In this document: in pieces, positions 8,501-14,480 of the stretch
Layout: each line of letters starts with the position of its first letter
Numbering within the stretch: position 1 is the stretch's first letter
Assembly (NCBI GenBank): GCA_945788155.1
Contig: CALZKX010000146.1
Span: 1 to 18,918 of the forward strand
Direction of reading: 5' to 3'
DNA length: 18,918 bases
Source: an uncultured Flavobacteriaceae bacterium
GTDB lineage: Bacteria > Bacteroidota > Bacteroidia > Flavobacteriales > Flavobacteriaceae
Program-made: the position numbers and the translations under genes
Notes under the pieces: model-generated
Database searches by the model: none
What the model was told of the DNA's origin: nothing
The model's input: only the letters and a program-made list of their open reading frames with translations

Positions 8501-8711
8501 ACAAGCTGTTATTGAAGCTGGAGCAGTAAGAACCACACCAATCTTGTTAACTGCAGGAACCGTTGTTATTGGTGCATTTGTAATTTTGTTTGATCCAATT
8601 TTTCAAGGCTTGGCCATTTCGTTAATGGGAGGAACCATTGTAAGCACAGTTCTTACGTTATTGGTTGTGCCTTTAGTGTATTATATGATAGAAAAGAAGA
8701 ATTATAAATAA
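5517..8711 (+). CDS. RND-family efflux pump, inner-membrane permease
   Basis: A 1064-residue proton-driven exporter of the AcrB/MexB superfamily with about twelve membrane helices and two large periplasmic loops. The N-terminal helix (about 12-32) is followed by the first porter loop, including YPGASPTEVESRVIKPLEK. The helix 4 proton-relay pair Asp417-Asp418 lies in TGIVVDDSIIIAENMH. In helix 10 the position equivalent to AcrB Lys940 is Arg975 (GIMVRNSVLLIDF). A second copy of the fold begins near 540. A charged linker with KDKKKKTKKVEK separates the halves. Length and order are typical. The substrate cannot be read: the acidic proton-relay pair fits the drug-export branch, and PII-like neighbours are also seen with metal pumps. 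Confidence 0.95.
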   Translation: MKEGLAGKIAKSFIGSKLTVLLMIVFMVVGVYSSFLIPREEEPQIDVPIADIFVGYPGASPTEVESRVIKPLEKLISNIKGVEYVYSTSMKEQGMVIVQFYVGEDIERSFVKLYNEINKHMDQMPQGVTFPLVKTRAIDDVPMLGLTLWSENYDDFQLSQMAQELTSEIEKINDVAVTQKIGGRDRQLRVVLDKDKLVASGLDFLSVSEMINANNQQLSSGKFNKNDTEFLVTTGKFLETVTDVENLVVGVQQDQPIYLKQIATFVDGPEIPNKYVSLGFGKASKKAETYKSEYPAVTISVAKRKGADAMKISDVILDKVEHLKKTLIPDDVHVEVTRNYGETASQKVSELLMHLIGAIIAVTLVVMLAMGWRGGLVVFLSVPITFALTLLSYYMLDYTLNRITLFALVFVTGIVVDDSIIIAENMHRHFKMKRLPFKQAALYAINEVGNPTILATFTVIASVLPMAFVSGLMGPYMSPMPIGASIAMLLSLFVALTITPYLGYIFLRGKDKKKKTKKVEKSMEETFIFKIYSKLETPLIENKTKRWLFLGITFLLLMGSVSLFFTKSVAVKMLPFDNKNEFQVVIDMPEGTTLERTGVVTKEIAQYLSTRPEVVNYQSYVGTSAPITFNGLVRHYDLRGGSNMADIQVNLTDKNDRSTQSHDIAKSMRDDIQAIGKKFEANVKMIEVPPGPPVLSTIVAEVYGPDYDKQIEVANAVKNILKNTTDVVDIDWMVEDDQVEYEFVIDKEKAMLYGVAPKQIAYTMNMALSNKAITTLYDEDAANQVGLILALDEKEKSTILDISQLNVKSQHGNMIPIADLVDIQKNTRAKSIYRKNQKRVVYVMADMAGELESPVYAILGMEDKLKAIDLPKGYNMNELYLNQPEFEHDYTVKWDGEWQITLEVFRDLGIAFLGVIIIIYILIVGWFQNFKAPIVMMVAIPLSLVGIVLGHWVMGAFFTATSFIGMIALAGIMVRNSVLLIDFVNLRLDEGVPLKQAVIEAGAVRTTPILLTAGTVVIGAFVILFDPIFQGLAISLMGGTIVSTVLTLLVVPLVYYMIEKKNYK

Positions 8712-8714
8712 ACT

Positions 8715-8740
8715 GTCTGGTCGAGCGCAGTCGAGACCTC
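8715..8740 (+). repeat. Short GC-rich hairpin repeat after the RND gene
   Basis: GGTC (8719-8722) pairs with GACC (8735-8738) and the adjoining GA/TC bases extend the stem with a small bulge, around the core GAGCGCAGTCGA (8723-8734). The reverse complement of that 12-mer recurs exactly at 16185-16196 inside another inverted-repeat element, so this is a dispersed repeat. It starts a few bases after the pump stop codon and could serve as a hairpin in the transcript between pump and PII-like gene. No T-tract follows, so it is not an obvious terminator. Confidence 0.55.
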
Positions 8741-8805
8741 TTTGAGCTATGTAGTTAAAAATAGTTCTTGATTGCATTCGAATAGATAATAAAAAACTAA
8801 AAAGC

Positions 8806-9111
8806 ATGAAACTAGTAATAGTAACAGCAGTTGAAGAATTTCAAAATGATGTTTTAAAGTTGTTCAAAAAAGCAAATATCGAGAGTTTTAGTAGTTCAGG
8901 TATTGATGGTTATAAAAACATACCTTCTGTGTTAAAAACATCAAGTTGGTTCCCTAGTAAAAAAGGAGGGAACGAGTCGCGTATGTTTTTTTCTTTTACA
9001 GATGATGAACACATTGATACTTTATTCGATTTATTAAAAGTATTTAATAAACAATTGGAAACTAATAATCCAATAAAAGCAATTGTGGTTCCTGTAGAAA
9101 AATTTATATAA
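8806..9111 (+). CDS. PII-like small regulatory protein
   Basis: 101 residues with the beta-alpha-beta/beta-alpha-beta pattern of the PII/GlnB-like fold. It opens MKLVIVTAVEEFQNDVLKLF, has a central loop GIDGYKN...SWFPSKKGG, strand SRMFFSFTD, helix HIDTLFDLLKVFNKQLE, and closing strand IKAIVVPVEKFI. The canonical uridylylated tyrosine loop of GlnB is absent, so it is PII-like rather than nitrogen-regulatory PII. Homologous small proteins accompany RND or transport systems, where they are thought to bind small ligands or metals and modulate the transporter. It sits 94 bp after the pump gene in the same direction with no separate promoter visible. Assignment is by fold pattern and context, so the ligand is unknown. 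Confidence 0.7.
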   Translation: MKLVIVTAVEEFQNDVLKLFKKANIESFSSSGIDGYKNIPSVLKTSSWFPSKKGGNESRMFFSFTDDEHIDTLFDLLKVFNKQLETNNPIKAIVVPVEKFI

Positions 9112-9129
9112 ACTTAAAAATTAATTAAA

Positions 9130-9339
9130 ATGTTACATACATATTTTAGAGTAATTGTAGGTATAATGGTATTATTGAGTGTTGCCCTTTCGGTTTATGT
9201 AAACCCAAATTGGATGTGGTTTACAGTGTTTATTGGTCTAAACTTAATGCAATCAGCATTTACTAAATGGTGCTTATTGGAAACCATACTAGTAAAATTA
9301 GGTGCTAGAAAAAGTGGAGATAGTTGCGAAATACATTGA
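9130..9339 (+). CDS. DUF2892 (YgaP-like transmembrane) family protein
   Basis: 69 residues with two membrane helices (about 5-24 and 28-44) and a short cytosolic tail. The pattern GLNLMQSAFTKWCLLETILVKLG matches the DUF2892 family, also found as the membrane tail of YgaP rhodanese proteins. Here there is no rhodanese domain. The Cys in TKWCLLE sits at the family's conserved cysteine position. It starts 18 bp after the PII-like gene and probably shares its transcript. Its TGA stop codon is the first three bases of the following 162-bp inverted-repeat element, so the element may have trimmed or replaced the original C-terminus (…SGDSCEIH). Confidence 0.8.
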   Translation: MLHTYFRVIVGIMVLLSVALSVYVNPNWMWFTVFIGLNLMQSAFTKWCLLETILVKLGARKSGDSCEIH

Positions 9340-9498
9340 ACTCATCTTGACTTTTTCTATTTCCTAAAAAATGGCTAAAATTCGCCCATATTTCGTTACT
9401 TTTTTTATGCGTAGCGATGCTATGCCTTTCAAAAAGCGTCTTATCTGGACAAATTTTATCTCATTTTCGGTTAAACACAAAAAGTCAAGATGAGTTCA
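9337..9498. mobile_element. 162-bp inverted-repeat element (MITE-like, inferred)
   Basis: The arms TGAACTCATCTTGACTTTTT (9337-9356) and its exact reverse complement (9479-9498) are 20 bp and perfect. Similarity continues inward imperfectly for about 40 bp more: AAAATGGCTAAAATTCGCCCAT on the left mirrors AAAATGAGATAAAATTTGTCCA on the right. The whole element can therefore fold into one long hairpin with a small stem at the tip (GTAGC-GAT-GCTAT, 9411-9423). It encodes no protein. Two diverged arms with perfect termini are typical of a miniature inverted-repeat element, and the transcript hairpin may also terminate the efflux operon. No target duplication is evident. Confidence 0.65.
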
Positions 9499-9522
9499 TT
9501 AAAAAAAAGTAAAGCTTTTTAC

Positions 9523-9565
9523 TGACATTTCTCATATTAAGTACACGATGTTTCATGTATTTTTA
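9523..9565 (+). promoter_or_regulatory. FNR-like activator site and promoter for the CDP-alcohol transferase unit
   Basis: ACTGACATTTCTCATA carries TGA-N6-TCA at 9523-9534 (centre 9528.5). Exactly 29.5 bp on, TATTTTTA (9558-9565) fits TAnnTTTR. The ATG follows after 16 bases. The downstream half-site is weaker (TCTCA rather than TATCA). Geometry is the same as in the other seven promoters of the set. Confidence 0.6.
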
Positions 9566-9581
9566 TACAAACTAAAAATAG

Positions 9582-10178
9582 ATGCTCACATTCAAAAACT
9601 TTAATATAGCCGATTGGTTTTCGTTTTATAGAGTTGTAGCTGCGCCTTTTCTTGTGTTGCTATTATGGTTGGACAAAAGGCACTTTTTTGCATGGCTTTT
9701 ATTGATTAGTTATTTAACTGATGCTATCGATGGCTATTTGGCTAGAAAACTTAAAATAACAAGTCCTAGAGGCTCACAGTTGGATTCTTTTGGTGACCAA
9801 ATTACACTTGTTGTTGGATTAATTGGTTTACTTGTTTTTGAAAACGAATTTATCAAAAAAAACATCCTATTAATTGGTGTTGCATTCGTGCCTTACATTA
9901 TACAAATGGGTATTGCATATTATAAATATGGTAAGGCTACAGCGTTTCATACATATTTGGCTAAATTATCAGCAATTATACAAAGTGTTTTTATTCTATA
10001 TTCTTTGTTTTTTGCTCCAAATTACACTTTGTTTTATATTATGATTGGATTTGGGCTCTTAGAAACTTTTGAGGAAATTACACTAATTTATATGTATAAT
10101 ACTTGGGCTTCGGATGTAAAAGGTATTTATTGGGCATTTAGAGATAAACGTCGTCTTAAAAACACACAAAAACCTTAA
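9582..10178 (+). CDS. CDP-alcohol phosphatidyltransferase family protein
   Basis: A 198-residue membrane enzyme that moves a phosphatidyl (or related) group from a CDP-linked donor to an alcohol acceptor. The full signature D-x2-D-G-x2-A-R-x8-G-x3-D-x3-D is present: Asp47, Asp50, Gly51, Ala54, Arg55, Gly64, Asp68 and Asp72. These are the metal-binding and catalytic residues. About six hydrophobic segments cover the chain (19-30, 34-50, 75-92, 97-113, 124-140, 148-165). Size fits PgsA-like or small CDP-alcohol enzymes, but the acceptor (glycerol phosphate, inositol or other) is not decidable. The metallophosphoesterase gene begins 10 bp later, so the two probably act together. It has its own FNR-like promoter. 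Confidence 0.88.
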   Translation: MLTFKNFNIADWFSFYRVVAAPFLVLLLWLDKRHFFAWLLLISYLTDAIDGYLARKLKITSPRGSQLDSFGDQITLVVGLIGLLVFENEFIKKNILLIGVAFVPYIIQMGIAYYKYGKATAFHTYLAKLSAIIQSVFILYSLFFAPNYTLFYIMIGFGLLETFEEITLIYMYNTWASDVKGIYWAFRDKRRLKNTQKP

Positions 10179-10188
10179 TAATAATCTA

Positions 10189-11409
10189 ATGCGAAGCTAT
10201 TCACTATTTACCATTTTACTCTTGTGTTTGGCAATACTAGCGGTAGATATTTTTGCTTTTTATTGGTTGCAATCCATTACCAAGCTTATTACTTCCATAT
10301 TTTTAAAAAATACCATACATATTACTTTTTGGGTTTTTACAATTGGACTTATTATATCCATAATAATGTTAAAGGTTAGACTGGATGATATAGACCCAAG
10401 AAGAAAACAATTGTTGGTATCTTCATTATATGGTTTGACTATATCCTCGTTTATCCCTAAAATAATTTTTGTAATTGTTATCTCTGCTCTGTTCTTTACA
10501 AATTTTGTGTTTTCAGATAAAGAATCTCTTCTTGTTATTCCGCTTATAGGCTTGTTTTCTGGGTTTTTACCTTTTTTTGTAATTGCTTATGGCATTTTTA
10601 AATCGATTTATAATTTTAAGGTTTATCATATTAAAATTAAATTCAAACACTTGCCTAAAGCGTTTAATGGTTTAAGAATTGTGCATATTTCAGATATACA
10701 TTTAGGAAGTTTTAATTACCGCTTTCATATATTAAATCGAGCTGTAAGTAAGATTAACCATTTAAAGCCAGATGTTATTTTCTTTACTGGAGACTTGGTA
10801 AACAATTACGCATGGGAATTACGTGGGTGGACTAGAGTGTTCAGGAAATTATCGGCAACAATGGGTAAATATGCCGTTTTGGGCAATCATGATTATGGTG
10901 ACTATAGCGAATGGGAAACCAAAAAAGAAAAGCAAGAAAACTTTAACGGTATTAAGAATTTTTATAAGGAAAACGGTTTTAATTTATTACTTAATCAGTC
11001 AGATGTTATTGAAAAAAACACTGATAAAATCGCCATTATAGGTGTCGAAAATTGGGGAAATCCACCTTTTAAACAATATGGTAATTTACAAAAAGCTATT
11101 GCTAATGTAGAAACGATTCCTTTTAAAATATTATTATCCCACGACCCGTCACATTGGAGTGAAGAAGTTATACACGATACAAATATCGCATTAACATTAT
11201 CTGGACATACACATGGGATGCAGGCAGCATTTCAGCTAAAAAACAAGCAATGGAGCCCAATTAAATATAAATACAAACATTGGGCTGGTTTATACAATAA
11301 CAAGGATCAATACTTGCACGTTAATCGAGGCTTGGGTTGGTTAGGGTTTCCTGGAAGATTAGGTATGCGACCAGAGATTACACTAATAGAACTTAAAACA
11401 GGAGACTGA
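10189..11409 (+). CDS. Membrane-anchored metallophosphoesterase (YkuE-like)
   Basis: 406 residues. The first 150 contain about four membrane helices (near 5-28, 42-60, 90-107, 117-138). A calcineurin-type phosphoesterase domain follows with all five motifs: Asp169-x-His171 (ISDIH), Gly201-Asp202, Gly232-Asn233-His234-Asp235, His318 (LLSHDP) and Gly339-His340-Thr-His342. These bind two metal ions. The layout matches the YkuE/LpxG-like branch acting on lipid or nucleotide-linked phosphates at the membrane. Co-transcription with a CDP-alcohol phosphatidyltransferase suggests phospholipid-phosphate or CDP-lipid turnover, which is inference. Its TGA stop is also the first half-site of the next promoter (11407-11418). 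Confidence 0.88.
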   Translation: MRSYSLFTILLLCLAILAVDIFAFYWLQSITKLITSIFLKNTIHITFWVFTIGLIISIIMLKVRLDDIDPRRKQLLVSSLYGLTISSFIPKIIFVIVISALFFTNFVFSDKESLLVIPLIGLFSGFLPFFVIAYGIFKSIYNFKVYHIKIKFKHLPKAFNGLRIVHISDIHLGSFNYRFHILNRAVSKINHLKPDVIFFTGDLVNNYAWELRGWTRVFRKLSATMGKYAVLGNHDYGDYSEWETKKEKQENFNGIKNFYKENGFNLLLNQSDVIEKNTDKIAIIGVENWGNPPFKQYGNLQKAIANVETIPFKILLSHDPSHWSEEVIHDTNIALTLSGHTHGMQAAFQLKNKQWSPIKYKYKHWAGLYNNKDQYLHVNRGLGWLGFPGRLGMRPEITLIELKTGD

Positions 11410-11449
11410 TTAATATCATAGTCTAAAATGTAAATATTAAATAACTTAC
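11407..11449 (+). promoter_or_regulatory. FNR-like activator site and promoter for the flavodoxin-like unit
   Basis: ACTGATTAATATCATA carries TGATTAATATCA at 11407-11418 (centre 11412.5), whose TGA is the preceding gene's stop codon. At 29.5 bp lies TAACTTAC (11442-11449), a weak -7 (TAnnTT kept, last two bases off). A better-scoring TAAGTTTA sits nine bases further on at 11451-11458, so the exact -7 is uncertain. The ATG at 11471 suits either. Confidence 0.5.
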
Positions 11450-11470
11450 CTAAGTTTAATAATTGCAGTT

Positions 11471-11986
11471 ATGTCTTCCAAAAATAAAATAGTGCTATTT
11501 ATTTTATCCTTGGTTCTACTTTTATCGCTACTTGTCATATGGTATAAGTATGAGTATTCTATGGAAAAAGCTGAAGAGTTTCAAGTAAATTCTTCCGAGT
11601 ACAACCGTAAACTTGTTATTGCCACCCAAGGCAGTGATTTTAAAAATGCAGTTACCAACAACCTTGTTAATCATTTTAAGCAAGACTCAATTTTTATAAA
11701 AGTTATTGATGTGTCTTCGTTACCAGAAATTAATCCTAAAAATTTTAATGCTGTGGTGTTAATTCATACTTGGGAAAACTGGAAACCTCCACTTGTGGTT
11801 AAAGAGTTTATTAATAGAACAACAACCGAAAAAGACAAAATTATTGTGTTAACAACATCTGGACAGGGTTCTTATAAAATGGAAGGCGTTGATGCAATTA
11901 CTGGAGAATCTAAACTAGAAGAAACAGATTTTTTCACAAAAGCGATTATCGATAAGTTAAAACCATTCATGAAACCTTTACCATAA
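11471..11986 (+). CDS. Membrane-anchored flavodoxin-like protein, function unknown
   Basis: 171 residues. A single N-terminal hydrophobic segment (about 7-25) with lysines before it suggests an uncleaved anchor. The following domain has an alternating strand/helix pattern recalling the flavodoxin fold. Strand LVIATQGSDFKNAVTNNLVN begins near 49, followed by strands VVLIHTWENW near 95-104 and KIIVLTTSGQGS near 122-133, and a closing helix. The phosphate-loop TxTGxT of true flavodoxins is not clear, so FMN binding is doubtful. It is followed after 5 bp by a pyridoxamine-oxidase-like gene, suggesting a flavin-related or redox pair. I do not recognise a named family. Confidence 0.65.
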   Translation: MSSKNKIVLFILSLVLLLSLLVIWYKYEYSMEKAEEFQVNSSEYNRKLVIATQGSDFKNAVTNNLVNHFKQDSIFIKVIDVSSLPEINPKNFNAVVLIHTWENWKPPLVVKEFINRTTTEKDKIIVLTTSGQGSYKMEGVDAITGESKLEETDFFTKAIIDKLKPFMKPLP

Positions 11987-11991
11987 ATACG

Positions 11992-12447
11992 ATGATAAAA
12001 AATTTAGACCAAAAAGAATGCGATTTTATCCTTGAAAACAATTACATAGGACACCTCTCGTACATATATAAAAACAAACCTTATGTGGTGCCAATTACCT
12101 ATTATTACGACCAAGTTAACAAAGCTATTATTTGTTACTCGGGTGAGGGTCATAAAATAGCAGCCATGAGAAAAAACAATGCAATATCACTTCAAGTTGC
12201 CGAAATCTCTACGGTAAACAATTGGAAATCGGTATTGGTTCATGGTAAGTTCGAACAACACTTTGGTAGCGACGCCAAGGCGTATCTTCATGCGTTTTCA
12301 TTAGGTGTTAAGGATGTTATTATGGAAAAAGAACATACGAAGCTAGATTATATCAGCGAGTTTTCAAGTAAAATCTACAAAGGCGATATTCCTATCGTGT
12401 ATTTAATTAGGATAGAAGAGATTACTGGTAAAAAGAGGGTCCATTAA
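11992..12447 (+). CDS. Pyridoxamine 5'-phosphate oxidase-like flavin-binding protein
   Basis: A 151-residue split-barrel protein of the PNPOx-like superfamily, which binds FMN or similar flavins. It opens with helix LDQKECDFILENNYIGHLSYI, then barrel strands YVVPITYYYD, AIICYSGEGHKIAAMRKN and ISLQVAEI, then SVLVHGKFEQ and closing YLIRIEEITGKKR. The GHKIAAMRKN segment is typical of the NimA/Pnp-ox group. Size matches the short, single-domain members often called nitroimidazole-resistance-like or FMN-binding stress proteins. Substrate unknown; the catalytic residues of true PdxH are not all present. It overlaps no neighbour but lies 5 bp after the flavodoxin-like gene, so it is co-transcribed. 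Confidence 0.82.
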   Translation: MIKNLDQKECDFILENNYIGHLSYIYKNKPYVVPITYYYDQVNKAIICYSGEGHKIAAMRKNNAISLQVAEISTVNNWKSVLVHGKFEQHFGSDAKAYLHAFSLGVKDVIMEKEHTKLDYISEFSSKIYKGDIPIVYLIRIEEITGKKRVH

Positions 12448-12474
12448 AAACAAGTAAAAAGCAATAATCTTTAC

Positions 12475-12517
12475 TGACCAATATCATTTTACAAATAATC
12501 TTTAATTTTTACATTAG
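12475..12517 (+). promoter_or_regulatory. FNR-like activator site and promoter for a 22-residue peptide gene
   Basis: ACTGACCAATATCATT carries TGA-N6-TCA at 12475-12486 (centre 12480.5). At exactly 29.5 bp lies TACATTAG (12510-12517), TAnnTTTG with one mismatch. Twenty-five bases later comes the ATG of the short membrane-peptide frame at 12543. There is no larger gene in this direction before the convergent mlaD stop, which argues that the peptide or its RNA is the product. Confidence 0.6.
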
Positions 12518-12542
12518 TATCTATAACCTATAATGTGCTATT

Positions 12543-12611
12543 ATGAAAACTTATCTTAAGCTATTAGTTGCGATATTGATCCTAGTGTTATTTACTGTTT
12601 TGTTAGCATAA
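12543..12611 (+). CDS. 22-residue single-helix membrane peptide (small protein)
   Basis: ATG AAA ACT TAT CTT AAG opens a frame ending TAA at 12609-12611. It encodes MKTYLK followed by about 16 almost entirely hydrophobic residues (Leu, Val, Ile, Phe, Ala). The composition is a basic N-terminus and one transmembrane helix. It lies alone between the pyridoxamine-oxidase-like gene and the convergent mlaD, and its leader carries a complete regulon promoter with the ATG 25 bases past the -7, the same spacing as at the longer genes. No other gene explains that promoter. Peptides of this size often bind and tune membrane enzymes (CydX-type), but no partner can be named. Alternatively the transcript may be a small RNA. 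Confidence 0.5.
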   Translation: MKTYLKLLVAILILVLFTVLLA

Positions 12612-12662
12612 ATAATGCTTATTCTAAAGATGCAATTTGTTTTTTATCTTTGTATAATTATT

Positions 12663-12690
12663 AAAAAATATTAATACTCATGTAATTAAT
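12663..12690 (-). terminator. Possible AT-rich terminator after mlaD
   Basis: On the minus strand ATTAATTAC (12690-12682) and GTATTAAT (12677-12670) can form a weak stem with a four-base loop and one bulge, followed by a T-tract (12668-12663). The mlaD stop codon lies in the stem. The stem is all A/T except one or two pairs, so the call is tentative. Confidence 0.3.
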
Positions 12691-13678
12691 CATTCTTCCT
12701 CATAAGTTTTTTCTCTTGCCTTTCCAGCTTTCTAAAATAACCTCTTGTTAAAAAATTGTGTTTTAAAGCTTCCATGTTTTGGTTAAACTTATCGGTGCCT
12801 TCATTTATATTTTTAAGTGTGGACTTTAGACTATTTACAAGAGATGTGTCTTTTAAAATATAGTTATAAGCACCATCGTCGCTTGAATTAAAATCATCAA
12901 CAGCAGTATTGATATTTGCCAAAACATTTTCAACCTCAGCACTAGATGTTTCAAGATGCCCAATAATGTCTTTTAACTTTTTTCCTGAGAGCGTATCGTT
13001 AATTAGCATACCCAAAACAGTTTCGTTGTTTGTTTTAAGTGATGAAATAATGGTGTTTAGTTCGTTTATGGTATTTGTGGCACTTCTGCTTGCAAATTTA
13101 AGATTGGTAACCGATTGTTTTAAATCTTTTGCCATAATCGTATCATTCAAAAGCAAACCAACTGTACCCTTCCCTTTAATCATGGCTGTTGTGATTTTTA
13201 GTAAATCGGAGGTTAGGATGGCTGCATTTTCCGAACTCACGCTTAAAGTGCTTAAAATGTCATCAGCACCAATTTTACTGTAAGATTCTATGGTGTCTCC
13301 ATTGCTAATAATATTGGCATGGCCATTTCCAGGGACAATATTCAATATCATGTTTCCAACTAGGCCATCAGAGCCAATAGTGGCAATAGCATCTTTTTTT
13401 ATATGAATAGTCATTTTTTCGTCAATAGTCATGTCCACTTTTATGGTAGAGTCGTTAACCATGGTAATATCTTTTACTGTCCCTATGTCAATGCCTGAAT
13501 AACGAACATTGTTGCCATTTTGTAACCCATTTACATTTTGAAAAAAGGCACTTATGGTAAAGGTTTTTTTAAACATATTTTCACGTTGTCCTATAAGGTA
13601 AACTCCAATAATGAACAGGACAGTGCCTGTGATAACAAAGAGTCCTAAGCGTAATTTTTGTGAGTTTGTATTTTTCAT
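12686..13678 (-). CDS. mlaD: MlaD-like MCE-domain lipid-transport substrate-binding protein
   Basis: 330 residues. One N-terminal membrane helix (about 10-29) precedes an MCE domain (about 36-115), with GNNVRYSGIDIGTVKDI and the ...GLVGNMILNIVPG closing strands. A long helical, repeat-containing tail (about 140-310) holds two LL(N/I)DT(I/L) motifs (LGLLLNDTIMAKDLK-like, then LGMLINDTLSGKKLK). MCE proteins form hexameric rings that bind phospholipid between the membranes. The extended helical tail is longer than in E. coli MlaD and resembles the Bacteroidota/Mce-type forms that could span more periplasm. It is last in the mlaE-mlaF-mlaD transcript, 40 bp after mlaF. Symbol is by family. Confidence 0.88.
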   Translation of the reverse strand: MKNTNSQKLRLGLFVITGTVLFIIGVYLIGQRENMFKKTFTISAFFQNVNGLQNGNNVRYSGIDIGTVKDITMVNDSTIKVDMTIDEKMTIHIKKDAIATIGSDGLVGNMILNIVPGNGHANIISNGDTIESYSKIGADDILSTLSVSSENAAILTSDLLKITTAMIKGKGTVGLLLNDTIMAKDLKQSVTNLKFASRSATNTINELNTIISSLKTNNETVLGMLINDTLSGKKLKDIIGHLETSSAEVENVLANINTAVDDFNSSDDGAYNYILKDTSLVNSLKSTLKNINEGTDKFNQNMEALKHNFLTRGYFRKLERQEKKLMRKND

Positions 13679-13718
13679 TGAATCTATTTTTTATTCATTC
13701 CCTTAACGAAGGGAATAT

Positions 13719-14480
13719 TTAATGTTTAAAAAAAGCTTTAATTTTTGGGTCTTTCGAAACCGATAGTTCGGTATAGGTCCCAACGGCATAATCAATACCG
13801 TCTATGAGTAATATCATCCTGTCTGAAATAGCTCGTGCACAATCTACATCGTGTGTTATTATTAGTGATGAGGTACCATATTTTTTTTGAATATCCTGCA
13901 TTAAAATAATTATTTCTTTAGCAGTTATTGGGTCTAACCCACTTGTTGGTTCATCATATAAAATAATTTTTGGTTGCAAAATAAGTGTGCGAGCTAGTGC
14001 AACACGACGTTTCATCCCTCCCGATAATTCCGAAGGCATCAAATCTATGGCACTTGCCAACCCAACATTTTCTAGTGCTTCAACCACCAACGTTTCGGTA
14101 TCGATGTGCTCGCCAAATTTTTTGGTATGGCGACGTAAGGGAAATTCCAAATTTTCCCTTACGGTCATCGAGTCGTACAATGCGCTACCTTGAAATAAAA
14201 ATCCAATATCTGCACGCAATATGTCCAATGCTTCTTGATCTAATTTAGTTATATCGTTATGCATCACAGTGATTGTGCCGCTATCGGCTTCCAGCAGCCC
14301 TACCAAACATTTAATCATCACCGATTTGCCAGAACCGGATTTTCCCATAATTACCAGATTCTCACCTTTAAATAGCTGCATGTTAAATCCATTTAGCACA
14401 TTATTTTTGCCAAAATGTTTGTGTAAATTTTTTAGTTCAAGAACAATTTCACGGTTAGATATGTTATTGTGTTCTATCAT
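13719..14480 (-). CDS. mlaF: MlaF-like ABC transporter ATPase
   Basis: A 253-residue cytoplasmic ATPase powering MCE-type lipid transport. Walker A is GKSGSGKS (46-53), the Q-loop is Gln97, and the signature LSGGM lies at 152-156 followed by KRRVALART. Walker B ends LYDEP (174-178) with catalytic Glu177, then the D-loop SGLDP, and the H-loop His210 (IITHD). The residues after Walker A (VMIK instead of the usual T-L/T) and the signature GGMKRRVALAR are characteristic of the MlaF/Ttg2A branch. The start overlaps the mlaE stop by 4 bp (14477-14480), indicating translational coupling. Confidence 0.94.
   Translation of the reverse strand: MIEHNNISNREIVLELKNLHKHFGKNNVLNGFNMQLFKGENLVIMGKSGSGKSVMIKCLVGLLEADSGTITVMHNDITKLDQEALDILRADIGFLFQGSALYDSMTVRENLEFPLRRHTKKFGEHIDTETLVVEALENVGLASAIDLMPSELSGGMKRRVALARTLILQPKIILYDEPTSGLDPITAKEIIILMQDIQKKYGTSSLIITHDVDCARAISDRMILLIDGIDYAVGTYTELSVSKDPKIKAFFKH

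Noticed and set aside
5517..8711. Arg975 in place of the AcrB helix-10 lysine as a defect in the pump
   Set aside because: A basic residue is retained and the Asp417-Asp418 pair is intact, so proton relay is probably functional; I regard this as subfamily variation.
11451..11458. TAAGTTTA as the -7 of the flavodoxin-like unit
   Set aside because: It matches the -7 consensus better than TAACTTAC but sits nine bases off the spacing seen at the other promoters. I kept the fixed-geometry call at lower confidence; start mapping would decide.
12612..12662. Terminator for the 22-residue peptide transcript
   Set aside because: AAAGAT/ATCTTT and AATAA/TTATT stems are too short and too AT-rich to support a call on the plus strand.
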